From Emcibacter sp. SYSU 3D8 (lineage in GTDB: Bacteria; Pseudomonadota; Alphaproteobacteria; SMXS01): 64,000 nt of DNA. Numbering within the stretch: position 1 is the first letter of the stretch; every line of letters starts with the position of its first letter. Made by a program: the position numbers and the translations under genes. Where the stretch lies: positions 124,001 to 188,000 of the forward strand of contig NZ_JBBYXK010000005.1 in NCBI RefSeq assembly GCF_039655875.1, read 5' to 3'. Below the pieces are notes generated by a model. It ran no database searches and was not told the origin of the DNA. It saw nothing but the letters and a program-made list of their open reading frames with translations. Positions 25,109 to 34,446 of this stretch are shown here, in pieces.

Positions 25109-25432
25109 ATGAAGAACCACCAGCAGATCGCGGACGCCCTCAACGCGCGCATGGCGCAATTGTCCCAGCGCGTCGAACGGCTCGAGGAAGATCTTCGCCA
25201 GCCGCTGGATCCGGATTTCGCCGAACAGGCCACCGGCATGGAATCCAGCGAGGCAAACGAAGCGCTCGAGGGCGCGAGTTTTGCCGAAATGGCGCAGATC
25301 CGGGCAGCCCTGGGCCGCATCGACGACGGCACCTACGGCGTTTGCGTCAGCTGCGGCGAAACCATCGCACCAGCGCGGCTGGAGGCCCTGCCCTATGCCC
25401 AGCAATGCATCGATTGCGCTCGCGGCAGCTGA
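25109..25432 (+). CDS. TraR/DksA-type zinc-finger protein
   Basis: The 107-residue protein has an N-terminal coiled coil and a C-terminal DksA/TraR zinc finger (Cys79, Cys82, Cys100, Cys103; CVSCGETIAPARLEALPYAQQCIDCA). Members enter the RNA polymerase secondary channel and modulate promoter opening. The coiled-coil tip lacks the DxxDxA motif of DksA proper (ESSEANEAL instead), so it is TraR-like or has a different role. Confidence 0.9.
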   Translation: MKNHQQIADALNARMAQLSQRVERLEEDLRQPLDPDFAEQATGMESSEANEALEGASFAEMAQIRAALGRIDDGTYGVCVSCGETIAPARLEALPYAQQCIDCARGS

Positions 25433-25546
25433 TTTTCTCCGGTGCGGGTGCCTGCGGCGCAGTATTAATTGCGCCGGCAGCAGATTGACTTAAATCTTAC
25501 CGACCACGGGCTGGGGCGGCACCCGAATACCAAGGAGACAAACGAC

Positions 25547-26269
25547 ATGCTGAAATTCACCCGGCGCAGCTTCCAGGTTGCGGCACTGTCGGTGGCGCTT
25601 GCCACGGGCGTGGCGACTGTTGCCCTGATACCGTCACAGCCGGTGCAGGCGGCTTCGGAATCCGACGCCAGGGAACTGGTGATGTCCGCCCAGTATGCCT
25701 TCGACGACCTGACCGACAAGGGCAGCAATGCGACGGTCCGCTCGCTGCTGAAGGATGCCCGGGGCGTGATGATCTTTCCGTCGGTGGTCAAGGGAGCAGT
25801 CGGCATCGGCGGCGAAGGCGGCAGCGGCGTGCTGCTGGTGCGCGGCGAGGACGGCGTCTGGAGCTATCCGGCGTTCTACCACATGAGCTCGATCAGCATC
25901 GGCCTGCAGCTCGGCGGCCAGGAAAATCGCTTCCTGCTGATCCTGATGACCGACAACGCCGTGCGCAAGGTCATGAGCGGCGACACCCAGGTCGGCGGCG
26001 ACCTGAGCGCCGTGGCCATCGAGAGCGGCGTCGACAAGTCGACAGGCACGACCACTGGCCGGCGTGACATCTATTACCACGCCGAAACCCAGGGCGGCCT
26101 GTTCGCGGGCGTCAGCCTGGAAGGCACCAACATCAAGGCGCGCAACAAGATGGCCAGAAAATATTACGGCCAGGAAGTGTCCGTCAGGGACATCCTGATC
26201 GAGCGGCGCGCCGCCAACCCGCAGGCAGAAGACCTGCGGACGATCATCGCGTCCCAGTCGGGCTACTAA
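25547..26269 (+). CDS. Exported SYLF-domain lipid-binding protein
   Basis: The 240-residue protein has a signal peptide with a Tat-like FTRRSFQV motif and an A-x-A-type cleavage site near residue 36. The rest is a SYLF (DUF500/Ysc84) domain: SLLKDARGVMIFPSVVKGAVGIG, then GEDGVWSYPAFYHMSSISIGLQLGGQ and LFAGVSLEGTNIKARN. SYLF proteins bind phosphoinositides or other lipids in eukaryotes; the bacterial function is unclear. AAGGAG lies 9 nt before ATG 25547. A TatA gene is present at 63.1 kb. Confidence 0.9.
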   Translation: MLKFTRRSFQVAALSVALATGVATVALIPSQPVQAASESDARELVMSAQYAFDDLTDKGSNATVRSLLKDARGVMIFPSVVKGAVGIGGEGGSGVLLVRGEDGVWSYPAFYHMSSISIGLQLGGQENRFLLILMTDNAVRKVMSGDTQVGGDLSAVAIESGVDKSTGTTTGRRDIYYHAETQGGLFAGVSLEGTNIKARNKMARKYYGQEVSVRDILIERRAANPQAEDLRTIIASQSGY

Positions 26270-27561
26270 CCCGCCGTCGCAAGGGCCTGGTCCAGATCGG
26301 CGATGATGTCGTCGATGTGCTCCAGGCCGATCGACAAACGGACATAGCCGGCGGTGACGCCCGTCGCCAATTGATCCTCGGGCGAGAGTTGACTGTGCGT
26401 GGTGCTGGCGGGATGGATGGCCAGGCTTCGCGCGTCGCCGATATTGGCCACATGATACAGCAGCTTGAGGGAGTCGATGAACCGGCGCCCTGCCTCCATG
26501 CCTCCCTTCAGTTCGAACCCGACCAGGCCGCCATAGCCGCCCTTGAGATAGGCATCGGCCCGGCGCCGCGCCTCGCCTGACTGTTGCCCCGGATGGATCA
26601 CCGTCGCGACGGAAGGATGCCGGGCCAGCCAGTCCGCGACCTTCGCGGTATTGGAGCAGTGCCGCTCCATCCGCAGCGGCAGGGTTTCAAGGCCCTGCAT
26701 GATGTAGAACGAATTGGTCGGGCTGATCGCCGGACCAAGGTCGCGCAGCATCACCGTGCGGGCACGCAGAATGTAGGCGATGGGGCCGATCGGCTTGGCC
26801 GCCTGTGTCCAGACCGCGCCGTGATAGGACGGGTCGGGGCTGTTGAGGTTCGGCTGTCGATCAGGATTCGCTTCCCAGTCGAAGGCGCCGCTATCGACGA
26901 TCATGCCGCCGATCGACGTGCCGTGGCCGCCGATATATTTGGTGAGCGAATAGACGACAATCGCCGCGCCATGATCGAAAGGCCGGCAGAGCATGGGCGC
27001 CGCCGTATTGTCCATGATCAGGGGGATGCCGAAACTGCGGCCGATGGCCGCGACTTCTGCGATCGGAAACACCTGCAGCTTGGGATTGGGCAGCGTCTCG
27101 GCGTAATAGGCGCGCGTGCGGTCGTCGGTCGCCCGCCGGAAGCTCTCGGGATCGCCCGGATCGACAAAGCGCACCTCGATGCCCTGCGCCCGCAGCGTAT
27201 TGTTGAACAGGTTCCATGTCCCGCCATAGAGATCCGTCGAACTGATCACGTTGTCACCGGCCGAGGCGAGGTTCTGCAGCGCCAGCGTCGACGCCGCCTG
27301 ACCGGACGCCACTGCCAGGCCGGCAGCCCCGCCTTCCAGCGCGGCGACACGGCTTTCGAGGACAGCCGTCGTGGGATTCATGATGCGCGTGTAGACGTTC
27401 CCCAGTTCCTCGAGCGCGAACAGCCGCGAGGCATGGGCGGTGTCGTCGAACTGATAGGATGTCGTCTGGTAGATCGGCACGGCGACGGCGCCTGTGGCAG
27501 GATCGGCACGGTATCCGGCGTGCAGGACGAGAGTTTCGGGATGCTTGCTGTCGGTACACAT
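26266..27561 (-). CDS. metY: O-acetylhomoserine sulfhydrylase-type PLP enzyme
   Basis: This cytoplasmic PLP enzyme makes homocysteine from O-acetylhomoserine and sulfide (or methionine from methanethiol). The 431-residue length is right for MetY. PLP-lysine is Lys208 in YSLTKYIGGHGTSIGG, with Asp184 (MDNT) at the pyridine nitrogen. TTSYQFDD, VYTRIMNPT and ASGQAA are standard. AGGGGAAC precedes ATG 27559-27561; 56 upstream in-frame codons are not used. The stop overlaps the convergent SYLF gene by 4 nt. No SAM riboswitch is seen upstream. With the homocysteine methyltransferase at 19-20 kb it completes a local methionine route. The exact specificity within the family is inferred. Confidence 0.9.
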   Translation of the reverse strand: MCTDSKHPETLVLHAGYRADPATGAVAVPIYQTTSYQFDDTAHASRLFALEELGNVYTRIMNPTTAVLESRVAALEGGAAGLAVASGQAASTLALQNLASAGDNVISSTDLYGGTWNLFNNTLRAQGIEVRFVDPGDPESFRRATDDRTRAYYAETLPNPKLQVFPIAEVAAIGRSFGIPLIMDNTAAPMLCRPFDHGAAIVVYSLTKYIGGHGTSIGGMIVDSGAFDWEANPDRQPNLNSPDPSYHGAVWTQAAKPIGPIAYILRARTVMLRDLGPAISPTNSFYIMQGLETLPLRMERHCSNTAKVADWLARHPSVATVIHPGQQSGEARRRADAYLKGGYGGLVGFELKGGMEAGRRFIDSLKLLYHVANIGDARSLAIHPASTTHSQLSPEDQLATGVTAGYVRLSIGLEHIDDIIADLDQALATAG

Positions 27562-27770
27562 GGTGTTCCCCTGACAAGGCCTCAGAAAGGTACCGCGAGC
27601 ATGCCCGCGCGACGCGCGCCATGCAACCTGTGCCGGACCTTCGCCGTGCCAGTTGCCGTCCGTGCGCGCCGGCCGCCAGAACGACAGCGCCCTGGGCCCG
27701 CCTCCCGGCTGCTTGGCCGCGACGCGCAAAGGGCGTAGTGTCGCCGCTGCGTGAAACCAGGGAGAGGCCC

Positions 27771-28694
27771 ATGTCGCTGATGGCGATGATCAAAGGCCGT
27801 AGCGGACCCAGCGGGTTCGGCTACGCGTCGACGGCCGAGGACGTGACGGCGGGGCTCGACCTTGCCGGCAAGACGATTCTGGTTACCGGCGTCACGTCGG
27901 GTCTGGGACGGGAAACGGCCCGAGTCCTGGCCAAGCGCGGCGCCCATGTCATCGGCACCGGCCGGTCGGCGGACACTGCGCGCGAGACCCTTGAATCGTT
28001 CGGCACGCACACGACCGCCGTGGCCTGCGAATTGTCGGAACCGGCATCGGTGCGGCAGGCCGCCGCCGAGATCGGCGGCACAGGCCGCGCCCTCGATGCG
28101 GTGATCTTCAACGCCGGCATCATGGCGCTGCCGAAGCTGCAGCAAAAGCATGGCTACGAGCTGCAATTCCTCACCAATCACATGGGCCACTTCATGCTGA
28201 TGCAGGGGATCATGGACGTGCTGGCGCCCGATGCGCGGGTGGTGGTGGTTTCCAGCACCGCCCATACCGGCGCGCCAAGGGGCGGCATCCAGTTCGACAA
28301 TCTGTCGGGCGAACGCGGCTATGGCGCGTGGCGCGCCTACGGCCAGGCGAAGATCGCCAACCTGCTGTTCGCCAAGGAACTCGCCCGGCGGTTCGAGGGA
28401 ACGGGGCGAACCGCCAACTCGCTGCATCCGGGCGTCATCATCACCAATTTGGGGCGGCACATGAATCCGGTGATGAAATTCGGCTTCGGTGTCGCCAGTG
28501 TCGTGATGTGCAAGACCGTGGAACAGGGTGCGGCGACCGAATGCTATCTGGCTGTCCACCCGGGTGCGGCCAGGATCAACGGCGAATATTTCGACGACTG
28601 CAATATTTCGCGCCCGCGCGCCGACGGCACCGATGCCGATACCGCGCGCCGGCTGTGGGAGGTGAGCGAGGAAATCGCCGCCCGCTTCCCGTGA
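27771..28694 (+). CDS. Short-chain dehydrogenase, WWOX/retinol-dehydrogenase-like
   Basis: The 307-residue SDR has TGVTSGLGRETA (nucleotide-binding Gly-rich loop), NAGIMALP near residue 121, VSSTAHTG (catalytic Ser) and YGQAKIAN (catalytic Tyr/Lys). The loop and NAGIM motif resemble human-type retinol dehydrogenases and oxidoreductases of this subfamily. AGGGAG lies 7 nt before ATG 27771. It diverges from metY. Its stop overlaps the next gene by 4 nt (GTGA). Confidence 0.9.
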   Translation: MSLMAMIKGRSGPSGFGYASTAEDVTAGLDLAGKTILVTGVTSGLGRETARVLAKRGAHVIGTGRSADTARETLESFGTHTTAVACELSEPASVRQAAAEIGGTGRALDAVIFNAGIMALPKLQQKHGYELQFLTNHMGHFMLMQGIMDVLAPDARVVVVSSTAHTGAPRGGIQFDNLSGERGYGAWRAYGQAKIANLLFAKELARRFEGTGRTANSLHPGVIITNLGRHMNPVMKFGFGVASVVMCKTVEQGAATECYLAVHPGAARINGEYFDDCNISRPRADGTDADTARRLWEVSEEIAARFP

Positions 28695-29410
28695 AGGCAG
28701 CGGTGTCGGCCCGGTATCTGTTAGGCGCCGCCACGGCCGCCATGTTCGCGCTATTCGCCCACCCCGGCCTGGCACGGGAATGCCGCGACCGGCCGGTGCC
28801 CGGCAATATCCAGACGGCGCTGTTCAGCCATGTGGCCAGAAACGGCACCAGCGAGGACACCTACACGGTAGCCGCCATGGGCAACGAGCACACGGCGCTG
28901 GGCACCGACCTGAAGCCCCTGCCCGCCGAACAGCTCGCGACGGTCATCAAGGGCGATCCAAAATTCGCCACCGTCACGCGCATCGTGCTGGAATGGCCGT
29001 ATTCGGCGCGCGGCGACGCGCCCTACGCGAGGGAACTGGAGGCGCTGCTCGAAAAGCCCGTCGACGGCTATGCCGGCCCGGTCTGGTGGTATGCCGACGG
29101 CACGCTCATCGCGGCCCGCGGCAGCAACGGCATGGAAACGGGCCCGGATGCGGCCGATGTCACCGAATGCGCGATCAGCGACGGGGCACTGCTGGAAGGC
29201 GCGGCGTGTCAGCCGGTGTTCGTGGCCCACAAGACCCAGACCAAGTATTTCGGCAACGCCCCCTACGACCTGACCTGCGACGAAGTAAATCAGATGGAGA
29301 TCCTGTCCGACCAGGGCGACCGGAAAGCGACGCAGCGTCTGTTGCTGTATCATCAGTTCGTCAACAGGGACGCCAAGGCTGAGCAGAAATATTCGTCCAG
29401 GCCGCGATAG
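28691..29410 (+). CDS. Exported hypothetical protein
   Basis: The 239-residue protein starts with GTG overlapping the SDR stop and has a signal peptide (hydrophobic LLGAATAAMFALFAHPGLA, cleavage before RE). The mature part holds several cysteines (about seven), consistent with periplasmic disulfides. I recognise no family. Motifs worth noting are VWWYADGTLIAARGS and KTQTKYFGNAPYDLTCDEVN. It is co-translated with the SDR and precedes a desaturase by 32 nt. Confidence 0.78.
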   Translation: MKAAVSARYLLGAATAAMFALFAHPGLARECRDRPVPGNIQTALFSHVARNGTSEDTYTVAAMGNEHTALGTDLKPLPAEQLATVIKGDPKFATVTRIVLEWPYSARGDAPYARELEALLEKPVDGYAGPVWWYADGTLIAARGSNGMETGPDAADVTECAISDGALLEGAACQPVFVAHKTQTKYFGNAPYDLTCDEVNQMEILSDQGDRKATQRLLLYHQFVNRDAKAEQKYSSRPR

Positions 29411-29442
29411 GTCACCCAAGCCTGCGAGCAAGAGGCCGGATC

Positions 29443-30342
29443 ATGCCGACCGCCGGTTCATACCTTACCCGCGACGAATTGCGCAGCCTGCGCAAACGAT
29501 CCGACCTGCGCGGCGCGTGGATGTTGGCGCACGCATGGGGTCTGATCTTCGGCGCCATGGCGCTGTTCGCATGGTGGCCCAATCCCCTCACCTTCCTGCT
29601 GGCGGTGATGATCGTCGGCACGCGTCAGCTGGGACTGGGCATCCTGATGCACGACGCGGCCCATGGCCTGCTGTTCCACAACAGGACACTGAACGACCGG
29701 GTGGGCAACTGGCTCTGCGCCTACCCGCAGATCCTCGACCTGGACATCTACCGCCCCTATCACTTCGAGCACCACCGCAAGACCCAGCAGCCGGACGATC
29801 CGGACCTGCCGCTGTCGGCCAAGTTCCCGGTCAGCCGCGCCAGCTTCCTGCGAAAGAGCCTGCGCGACCTGACCGGACTCACCTTCTTCCGGCAGTACCG
29901 CGCGGCCATGGACAGCCCGGCGCGGCGCGGCGACGGCAGCACGAAGCGCGGCCTGGTCAGGCCGCTGATCGCTAATCTGGCGCTGCTGGCGGTGCTGACC
30001 GCCTTGGGCAAGCCTCACTATTACCTGATGTTCTGGGTGCTGCCGCTGGTCACCTGGCGGATGTGGGTGACCCGGATACGCAACATCGCCGAGCACGCCA
30101 TGGTCCGCGACAACGATGACCCGTTGCTGCACGCCCGCACCACACTGGCCAACCCGCTGGAGCGCCTGCTCATCGCGCCGTATTTCGTGAACTACCACCT
30201 CGAGCATCACCTCTATATGTGGATTCCCTGCTACAACCTGCCCAGGGCGCACGGGCTGATCCGCAGCAAGGGTCTGGAGCCGCGCATGGAGGTGCAGCGC
30301 AATTATGCCGATGTCCTGCGGCTGGCGCTGACGGCGGCATAG
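29443..30342 (+). CDS. Membrane fatty-acid desaturase/hydroxylase
   Basis: The 299-residue integral membrane protein has the three histidine boxes of the diiron FA_desaturase family: HDAAH (about 76-80), HFEHHRK (about 107) and YHLEHH near residue 250, with transmembrane helices before and between them. It probably introduces a double bond or hydroxyl into a lipid acyl chain or carotenoid. The NADH-dependent partner is not in the window. It ends 375 nt before nrdA. Confidence 0.9.
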   Translation: MPTAGSYLTRDELRSLRKRSDLRGAWMLAHAWGLIFGAMALFAWWPNPLTFLLAVMIVGTRQLGLGILMHDAAHGLLFHNRTLNDRVGNWLCAYPQILDLDIYRPYHFEHHRKTQQPDDPDLPLSAKFPVSRASFLRKSLRDLTGLTFFRQYRAAMDSPARRGDGSTKRGLVRPLIANLALLAVLTALGKPHYYLMFWVLPLVTWRMWVTRIRNIAEHAMVRDNDDPLLHARTTLANPLERLLIAPYFVNYHLEHHLYMWIPCYNLPRAHGLIRSKGLEPRMEVQRNYADVLRLALTAA

Positions 30343-30717
30343 CGGCGCAGGCTATCGCCTCTCGGGCCGGCTGAATTGAGGCATCCTGCGGGCCGCCGGG
30401 GCGCAACCCAACGGCCTCGGCGGGCTCCAGCGTGTCAAGCGCATTATCACGAATTTTGAGTGACGATCACGCTTGACGCCTATGGGCCACAGGCACAAGA
30501 TATGGGGTCTGTGGTGCCCCCAATTATCATATCTGGGGCCGACAGGGCCGCCGTATGATGCGAAAATTCGCGAGAATCCGGGGCCGCCGGAGCCGGAAAG
30601 GCACCGCAGTAAAGTAGAAAACTCCCAGGGCGAGGGGCCCATGGGATGCGTGCTGGGTGATTGCGCCAGCCATGCATTTCGATTCCCCGGCGTCCAAGGA
30701 AGCGAAGGAAACGGTGC
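30343..30717. promoter_or_regulatory. nrdA upstream regulatory region with inverted repeats
   Basis: The 375-nt gap before nrdA contains a perfect 8-bp inverted pair GTCAAGCG (30434-30441) and CGCTTGAC (30470-30477), 28 nt apart. The right arm overlaps a -35-like TTGACG (30473-30478); the -10 is weak (CAAGAT, 30496). A second 7-bp pair, AGATATG (30498-30504) and CATATCT (30528-30534), surrounds GGGG...CCCC and could form a hairpin. I see no clear NrdR box or cobalamin riboswitch. Confidence 0.45.
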
Positions 30718-32673
30718 ATGTCGACGCTCGCCTATGATTTCGACCGCGAAGGTCATCTGGTGCCGGAGGCGAAGGCTGCCCGGCCCATGCCGATCCCCCC
30801 TTCACAGCTGCCGATGCATTTCTCGGCCAGCGACGCGACGGTCGAACCGGCCAGACGCGCACCGCTGCCCATGCCGCTTGCGCCTCGGCCCACGCCGGCC
30901 GATCTCGTCCTCGACCGCAGCCGCGACGACCTGCTGACCCCGTTCGGCAAGGCGACGCTGGAGGATCGCTACCTGATGCCTGGCGAGTCGTACCAGGACA
31001 TGTTCGCCCGTGTCGCCTGCGCCTATGCCGACGACCTCGATCACGCCCAGCGCATCTATGACGCCGTGTCGCGGTTGTGGTTCATGCCGGCGACTCCGAT
31101 CCTGTCCAACGGCGGCACCACACGCGGCCTGCCGATCTCATGCTTCCTCAACGCCGTGCCGGATTCACTCGACGGCATCGTCGATATCTGGAACGAGAAC
31201 GTGGCGCTCGCCTCCAACGGCGGCGGCATCGGCACCTATTGGGGCAAGGTCCGCTCCATCGGCGAGCCGGTAAAGGGCTGCGGCGAAACCTCGGGCATCG
31301 TGCCGTTCATCCACGTCATGGACAGCCTGACGCTGGCAATCAGCCAGGGCTCGTTGCGCCGCGGCTCGGCCGCCGTCTATCTGGACATTCATCATCCGGA
31401 GATCGAGGAGTTCCTCGAGATCCGCAAGCCATCAGGCGACTTCAACCGCAAGGGCCTGAACCTGCACCATGGCATCAACATCACCGATGCGTTCATGGAA
31501 GCCGTCAAGGCGGGCGAGAACTTCGGCCTGATCAGCCCTAAGACGGGCACGGTGATCCGTGAAGTGGACGCCCGCCAGCTGTGGCAGCGCATCCTGGAGA
31601 CCCGGTTGCAGACCGGAGAGCCCTATATTCTGAACATCGACGCGGTGAACCGGGCGCTGCCCAAGCACCAGCGCGATGCGGGCCTGACCGTGTCGACGTC
31701 GAACCTGTGCAGCGAAATCACCCTGGCCACCGGCACCGACCAGCACGGCGAGGAGCGCACCGCGGTCTGCTGCCTGTCGTCGCTGAACTTCGAGACCTGG
31801 GACGAGTGGAACGACGAGCCCGGCTTCATCGAGGACATCATGCGCTTCCTCGACAACGTGCTCACCCAGTTCATCGAGGACGCCCCCGACACCATGAAGA
31901 ACGCCCGCTATTCGGCGCTGCGCGAGCGTTCGGTGGGCCTGGGCGTCATGGGCTTCCATTCCTTCCTGCAGGCCCGCGGCATTCCGTTCGAGAGCGCCAT
32001 GGCCAAGTCGTGGAACATGCGCATGTTCCGCAAGGTCCGCCGCGAGGCCGACGCCGCTTCGGTGGCGCTGGCGGAGGAACGCGGCCCCTGCCCCGACGCC
32101 CAGGAACGCGGCATGATGGCCCGGTTCAGCCACAAGCTGGCGATCGCTCCCACCGCCTCGATCAGCATCATCTGCGGCGGCGCCAGCGCCTGCATCGAGC
32201 CGATTCCGGCCAACATCTATACCCACAAGACGCTGTCCGGCGCGTTCGTGGTGCGGAACCCCTATCTGCAGGACCTGCTGGCGCGCAAGGGCGCGGACAC
32301 GCCGGAAATCTGGCAGTCCATCGTCGAGCACGAAGGCTCGGTGCAGCACCTCGACTGCCTCGACGAGGACGAAAAGGCGATTTACCGCACGGCGTTCGAG
32401 ATCGACCAGCGCTGGGTGCTCGATCTGGCGGCGGATCGTACGCCGTTCATCTGCCAGAGCCAGTCGCTGAACCTTTACCTGCCTGCCGACATCGACAAGT
32501 GGGACCTTCACATGCTGCATTGGAGCGCCTGGGAAAAAGGCATCAAGAGCCTCTATTACTGCCGCTCCAAATCGGTCAGCCGCGCCGCGTTCGCCGGCCA
32601 GATGGAAAAGGGCGAGACGGCCATGAACTATGGCGGCCGTACCGATTACGAGGAGTGCCTGGCATGCCAGTAG
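30718..32673 (+). CDS. nrdA: Ribonucleoside-diphosphate reductase, large subunit (class Ia)
   Basis: It reduces ribonucleoside diphosphates to deoxy forms for DNA synthesis, together with NrdB. Key residues are Cys142 and Cys351/352 (redox pair positions of SCFLN and VCCLSSLN), and Asn329/Cys331/Glu333 in NLCSEI (thiyl radical and substrate). SLYYCRS gives the radical-relay Tyr-Tyr, and the C-terminal ECLACQ the shuttle Cys pair. The 651-residue chain is short: the N-terminus lacks the ~100-residue ATP-cone of E. coli NrdA, so dATP inhibition via a cone is not expected. AAGGA sits 8 nt before ATG 30718. Confidence 0.96.
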   Translation: MSTLAYDFDREGHLVPEAKAARPMPIPPSQLPMHFSASDATVEPARRAPLPMPLAPRPTPADLVLDRSRDDLLTPFGKATLEDRYLMPGESYQDMFARVACAYADDLDHAQRIYDAVSRLWFMPATPILSNGGTTRGLPISCFLNAVPDSLDGIVDIWNENVALASNGGGIGTYWGKVRSIGEPVKGCGETSGIVPFIHVMDSLTLAISQGSLRRGSAAVYLDIHHPEIEEFLEIRKPSGDFNRKGLNLHHGINITDAFMEAVKAGENFGLISPKTGTVIREVDARQLWQRILETRLQTGEPYILNIDAVNRALPKHQRDAGLTVSTSNLCSEITLATGTDQHGEERTAVCCLSSLNFETWDEWNDEPGFIEDIMRFLDNVLTQFIEDAPDTMKNARYSALRERSVGLGVMGFHSFLQARGIPFESAMAKSWNMRMFRKVRREADAASVALAEERGPCPDAQERGMMARFSHKLAIAPTASISIICGGASACIEPIPANIYTHKTLSGAFVVRNPYLQDLLARKGADTPEIWQSIVEHEGSVQHLDCLDEDEKAIYRTAFEIDQRWVLDLAADRTPFICQSQSLNLYLPADIDKWDLHMLHWSAWEKGIKSLYYCRSKSVSRAAFAGQMEKGETAMNYGGRTDYEECLACQ

Positions 32674-33782
32674 CCGCATCAGGCACGAGCTTTGGCGACG
32701 TCGATCCCCGCAGCCTGATCGGCACCGGCCGGGTCGGCCTGCTGCAGGCCACCGGCACCTATGACGTCGAGCGCTATCCCTGGGCCTACGAGTTCTGGAA
32801 GCGCCAGCAGCAGACCCACTGGATGGGCGAGGAAGTGCCGCTGGGCGCCGACATCCGCGACTGGACGTCGGACCGGGTCACGCCCGCCGAACGGGCTCTG
32901 CTGACCCAAATCTTCCGCTTCTTCACCCAGTCGGACGTGGAAGTGGGCGACAATTACCTGAAGCGCTACATCCCGATCTTCCAGCCGATCGAGGTGCAGA
33001 TGATGATGGCCGCCTTCACCAACATGGAGACGGTGCACATCGACGCCTATGCGCTGCTGCTGAAAACGCTGGGCATGCCGAAATCGGAGTTCGAGGCGTT
33101 CCGCGACTATCGCGAGATGCGCGAGAAGGCCGACTACATGCACACCTTCGGCGTCGACACCGTCTCGGACGTGGCGCGCACGCTCGCCATGTTCGGCGCG
33201 TTCACCGAAGGCATGTCGCTGTTCGCCAGCTTCGCCATGCTGCTGAACTTTCCGCGCCACAACAAGATGAACGGCATGGGCCAGATCGTCAGCTGGTCGG
33301 TACGCGACGAGAGCCTGCACTGCGAGGGCATCATCCGCCTGTACCACCAGTGGAACCGGGAAACCGGCGCGGTGACCAAGGGCGTGCGCGACGACATCAT
33401 CGACGTGGCCAAGACCATGGTGAAGCTGGAGGACCAGTTCGTCGACCTGGCCTTCGGCCTGGGCGGCATCCAGGGGATGACCGCCGAGAACATCCACGAT
33501 TATGTCCACTACATCGCCGACTGGCGGCTGACCCAGCTGAAGCTGACGCCGGTCTTCGGCTATTTCAGCGAGCACGACAACACCTACAGCCAGATCAAGG
33601 CGCATCCGTTGCCGTGGCTGGTGGAAATCCTCAACGGCGTCGAGCATGCCAATTTCTTCGAGCAGCGATCGACGGAATATTCCAAGGGCGCCACGCGCGG
33701 CAGCTGGGATGGTGCAAACGGCGTCTGGGCGCTGTTCGACGCCAAGCGGCAGCCCGCGGAAGCCGAGAAGCTGCTGGTCTGA
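32664..33782 (+). CDS. nrdB: Ribonucleoside-diphosphate reductase, small subunit (class Ia)
   Basis: It houses the diiron-tyrosyl radical that starts catalysis in NrdA. Of the 372 residues, Asp91, Glu122 and His125 (METVHIDAYA) are in the ligand positions, Tyr129 is the radical tyrosine with the expected H-x3-Y spacing, and RDESLH supplies the second Glu/His pair. The gene overlaps nrdA by 10 nt with AGGAG inside nrdA, so translation is coupled. A long frame from 31581 is an artefact of continuing upstream in the wrong frame of nrdA. Confidence 0.97.
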   Translation: MPVAASGTSFGDVDPRSLIGTGRVGLLQATGTYDVERYPWAYEFWKRQQQTHWMGEEVPLGADIRDWTSDRVTPAERALLTQIFRFFTQSDVEVGDNYLKRYIPIFQPIEVQMMMAAFTNMETVHIDAYALLLKTLGMPKSEFEAFRDYREMREKADYMHTFGVDTVSDVARTLAMFGAFTEGMSLFASFAMLLNFPRHNKMNGMGQIVSWSVRDESLHCEGIIRLYHQWNRETGAVTKGVRDDIIDVAKTMVKLEDQFVDLAFGLGGIQGMTAENIHDYVHYIADWRLTQLKLTPVFGYFSEHDNTYSQIKAHPLPWLVEILNGVEHANFFEQRSTEYSKGATRGSWDGANGVWALFDAKRQPAEAEKLLV

Positions 33783-33798
33783 TAACCGCGAGGCGCGG

Positions 33799-34446
33799 CT
33801 ATCTAGTTTCCATGGGCTTTTCGACCAGTTTCTCGATGAGGCGCTTGAGGTCCGAAGGGGTCGTGTGCCCGGCCACCACCTCGTGATAGCCAATGCCTGC
33901 CCGGCGGAGAGCCTCCTTTTTTATTGCATCACGTGCCGCTGCAGCAGCCTGATAGTGGGCACCCCCCTGATATTCGATGGCATGCCGTGGCAGGCAATCT
34001 TCATCCACAAGGAGAAGGTCGACGCGTTTTGAGTTGATGCAGCTATACGCATCTATGTCTTTGCATTGAAGAATTTCGCCTAACGAAACCTGCGCCATCA
34101 CCTGCCAGTCCGGATTGCAGGCGAGAACGATGCGATCAAGTTCCTTAAATACACGGGCTTCGCTCTTGTTCAGCAATGACTGAACCGTGAAACTGGCACC
34201 CATGACAATACGCAGTTGATCCGCGGCATCCGGGGGCTTCGAAGCTTTAAAATCGGAGCTCGATGTCCATGGCTCGCTGGTAACATTGCTGCGGCTCGTT
34301 CGTTTCCAGCGTCCTCGCCTCCGCCACATCAAGCGTTGAACTCGGGACCGCAAACGCTCGAGGCTACTGCCGATGAAGGCACCCAATAAGAGCGCGATTA
34401 TCCAATAAGTCTGGTTGTCATATGGTCCAAAGATTTCGGGCAGCAT
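33799..34446 (-). CDS. Membrane-anchored DUF2726 protein
   Basis: The 215-residue protein has one transmembrane segment (about 14-30), a basic linker (RRRGRWKR) and a C-terminal DUF2726 domain. That domain has LLNKSEARVFKELDRIV, the NSKRVDLLLVD core and AIEYQGGAHYQ, with RDAIKKEALRRAGIGYHEV at its end. The domain resembles restriction-endonuclease-like nucleases (a VDLLLVD...EYQG arrangement with acidic and Gln residues), so a nucleic-acid role is possible but unproven. Its base composition is lower in GC than its neighbours, a hint of transfer. It converges with nrdB, 16 nt apart. Confidence 0.78.
   Translation of the reverse strand: MLPEIFGPYDNQTYWIIALLLGAFIGSSLERLRSRVQRLMWRRRGRWKRTSRSNVTSEPWTSSSDFKASKPPDAADQLRIVMGASFTVQSLLNKSEARVFKELDRIVLACNPDWQVMAQVSLGEILQCKDIDAYSCINSKRVDLLLVDEDCLPRHAIEYQGGAHYQAAAAARDAIKKEALRRAGIGYHEVVAGHTTPSDLKRLIEKLVEKPMETR

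Noticed and set aside
27562-27770. SAM riboswitch upstream of metY
   Set aside because: The conserved SAM-II or SAM/SAH core bases are not visible in the 209-nt gap; only a GC-rich leader is present.
30343-30717. Cobalamin riboswitch or NrdR boxes before nrdA
   Set aside because: No B12-box-like or ACACWATATATWGTGT-like sequence found; the repeats present do not fit either consensus.
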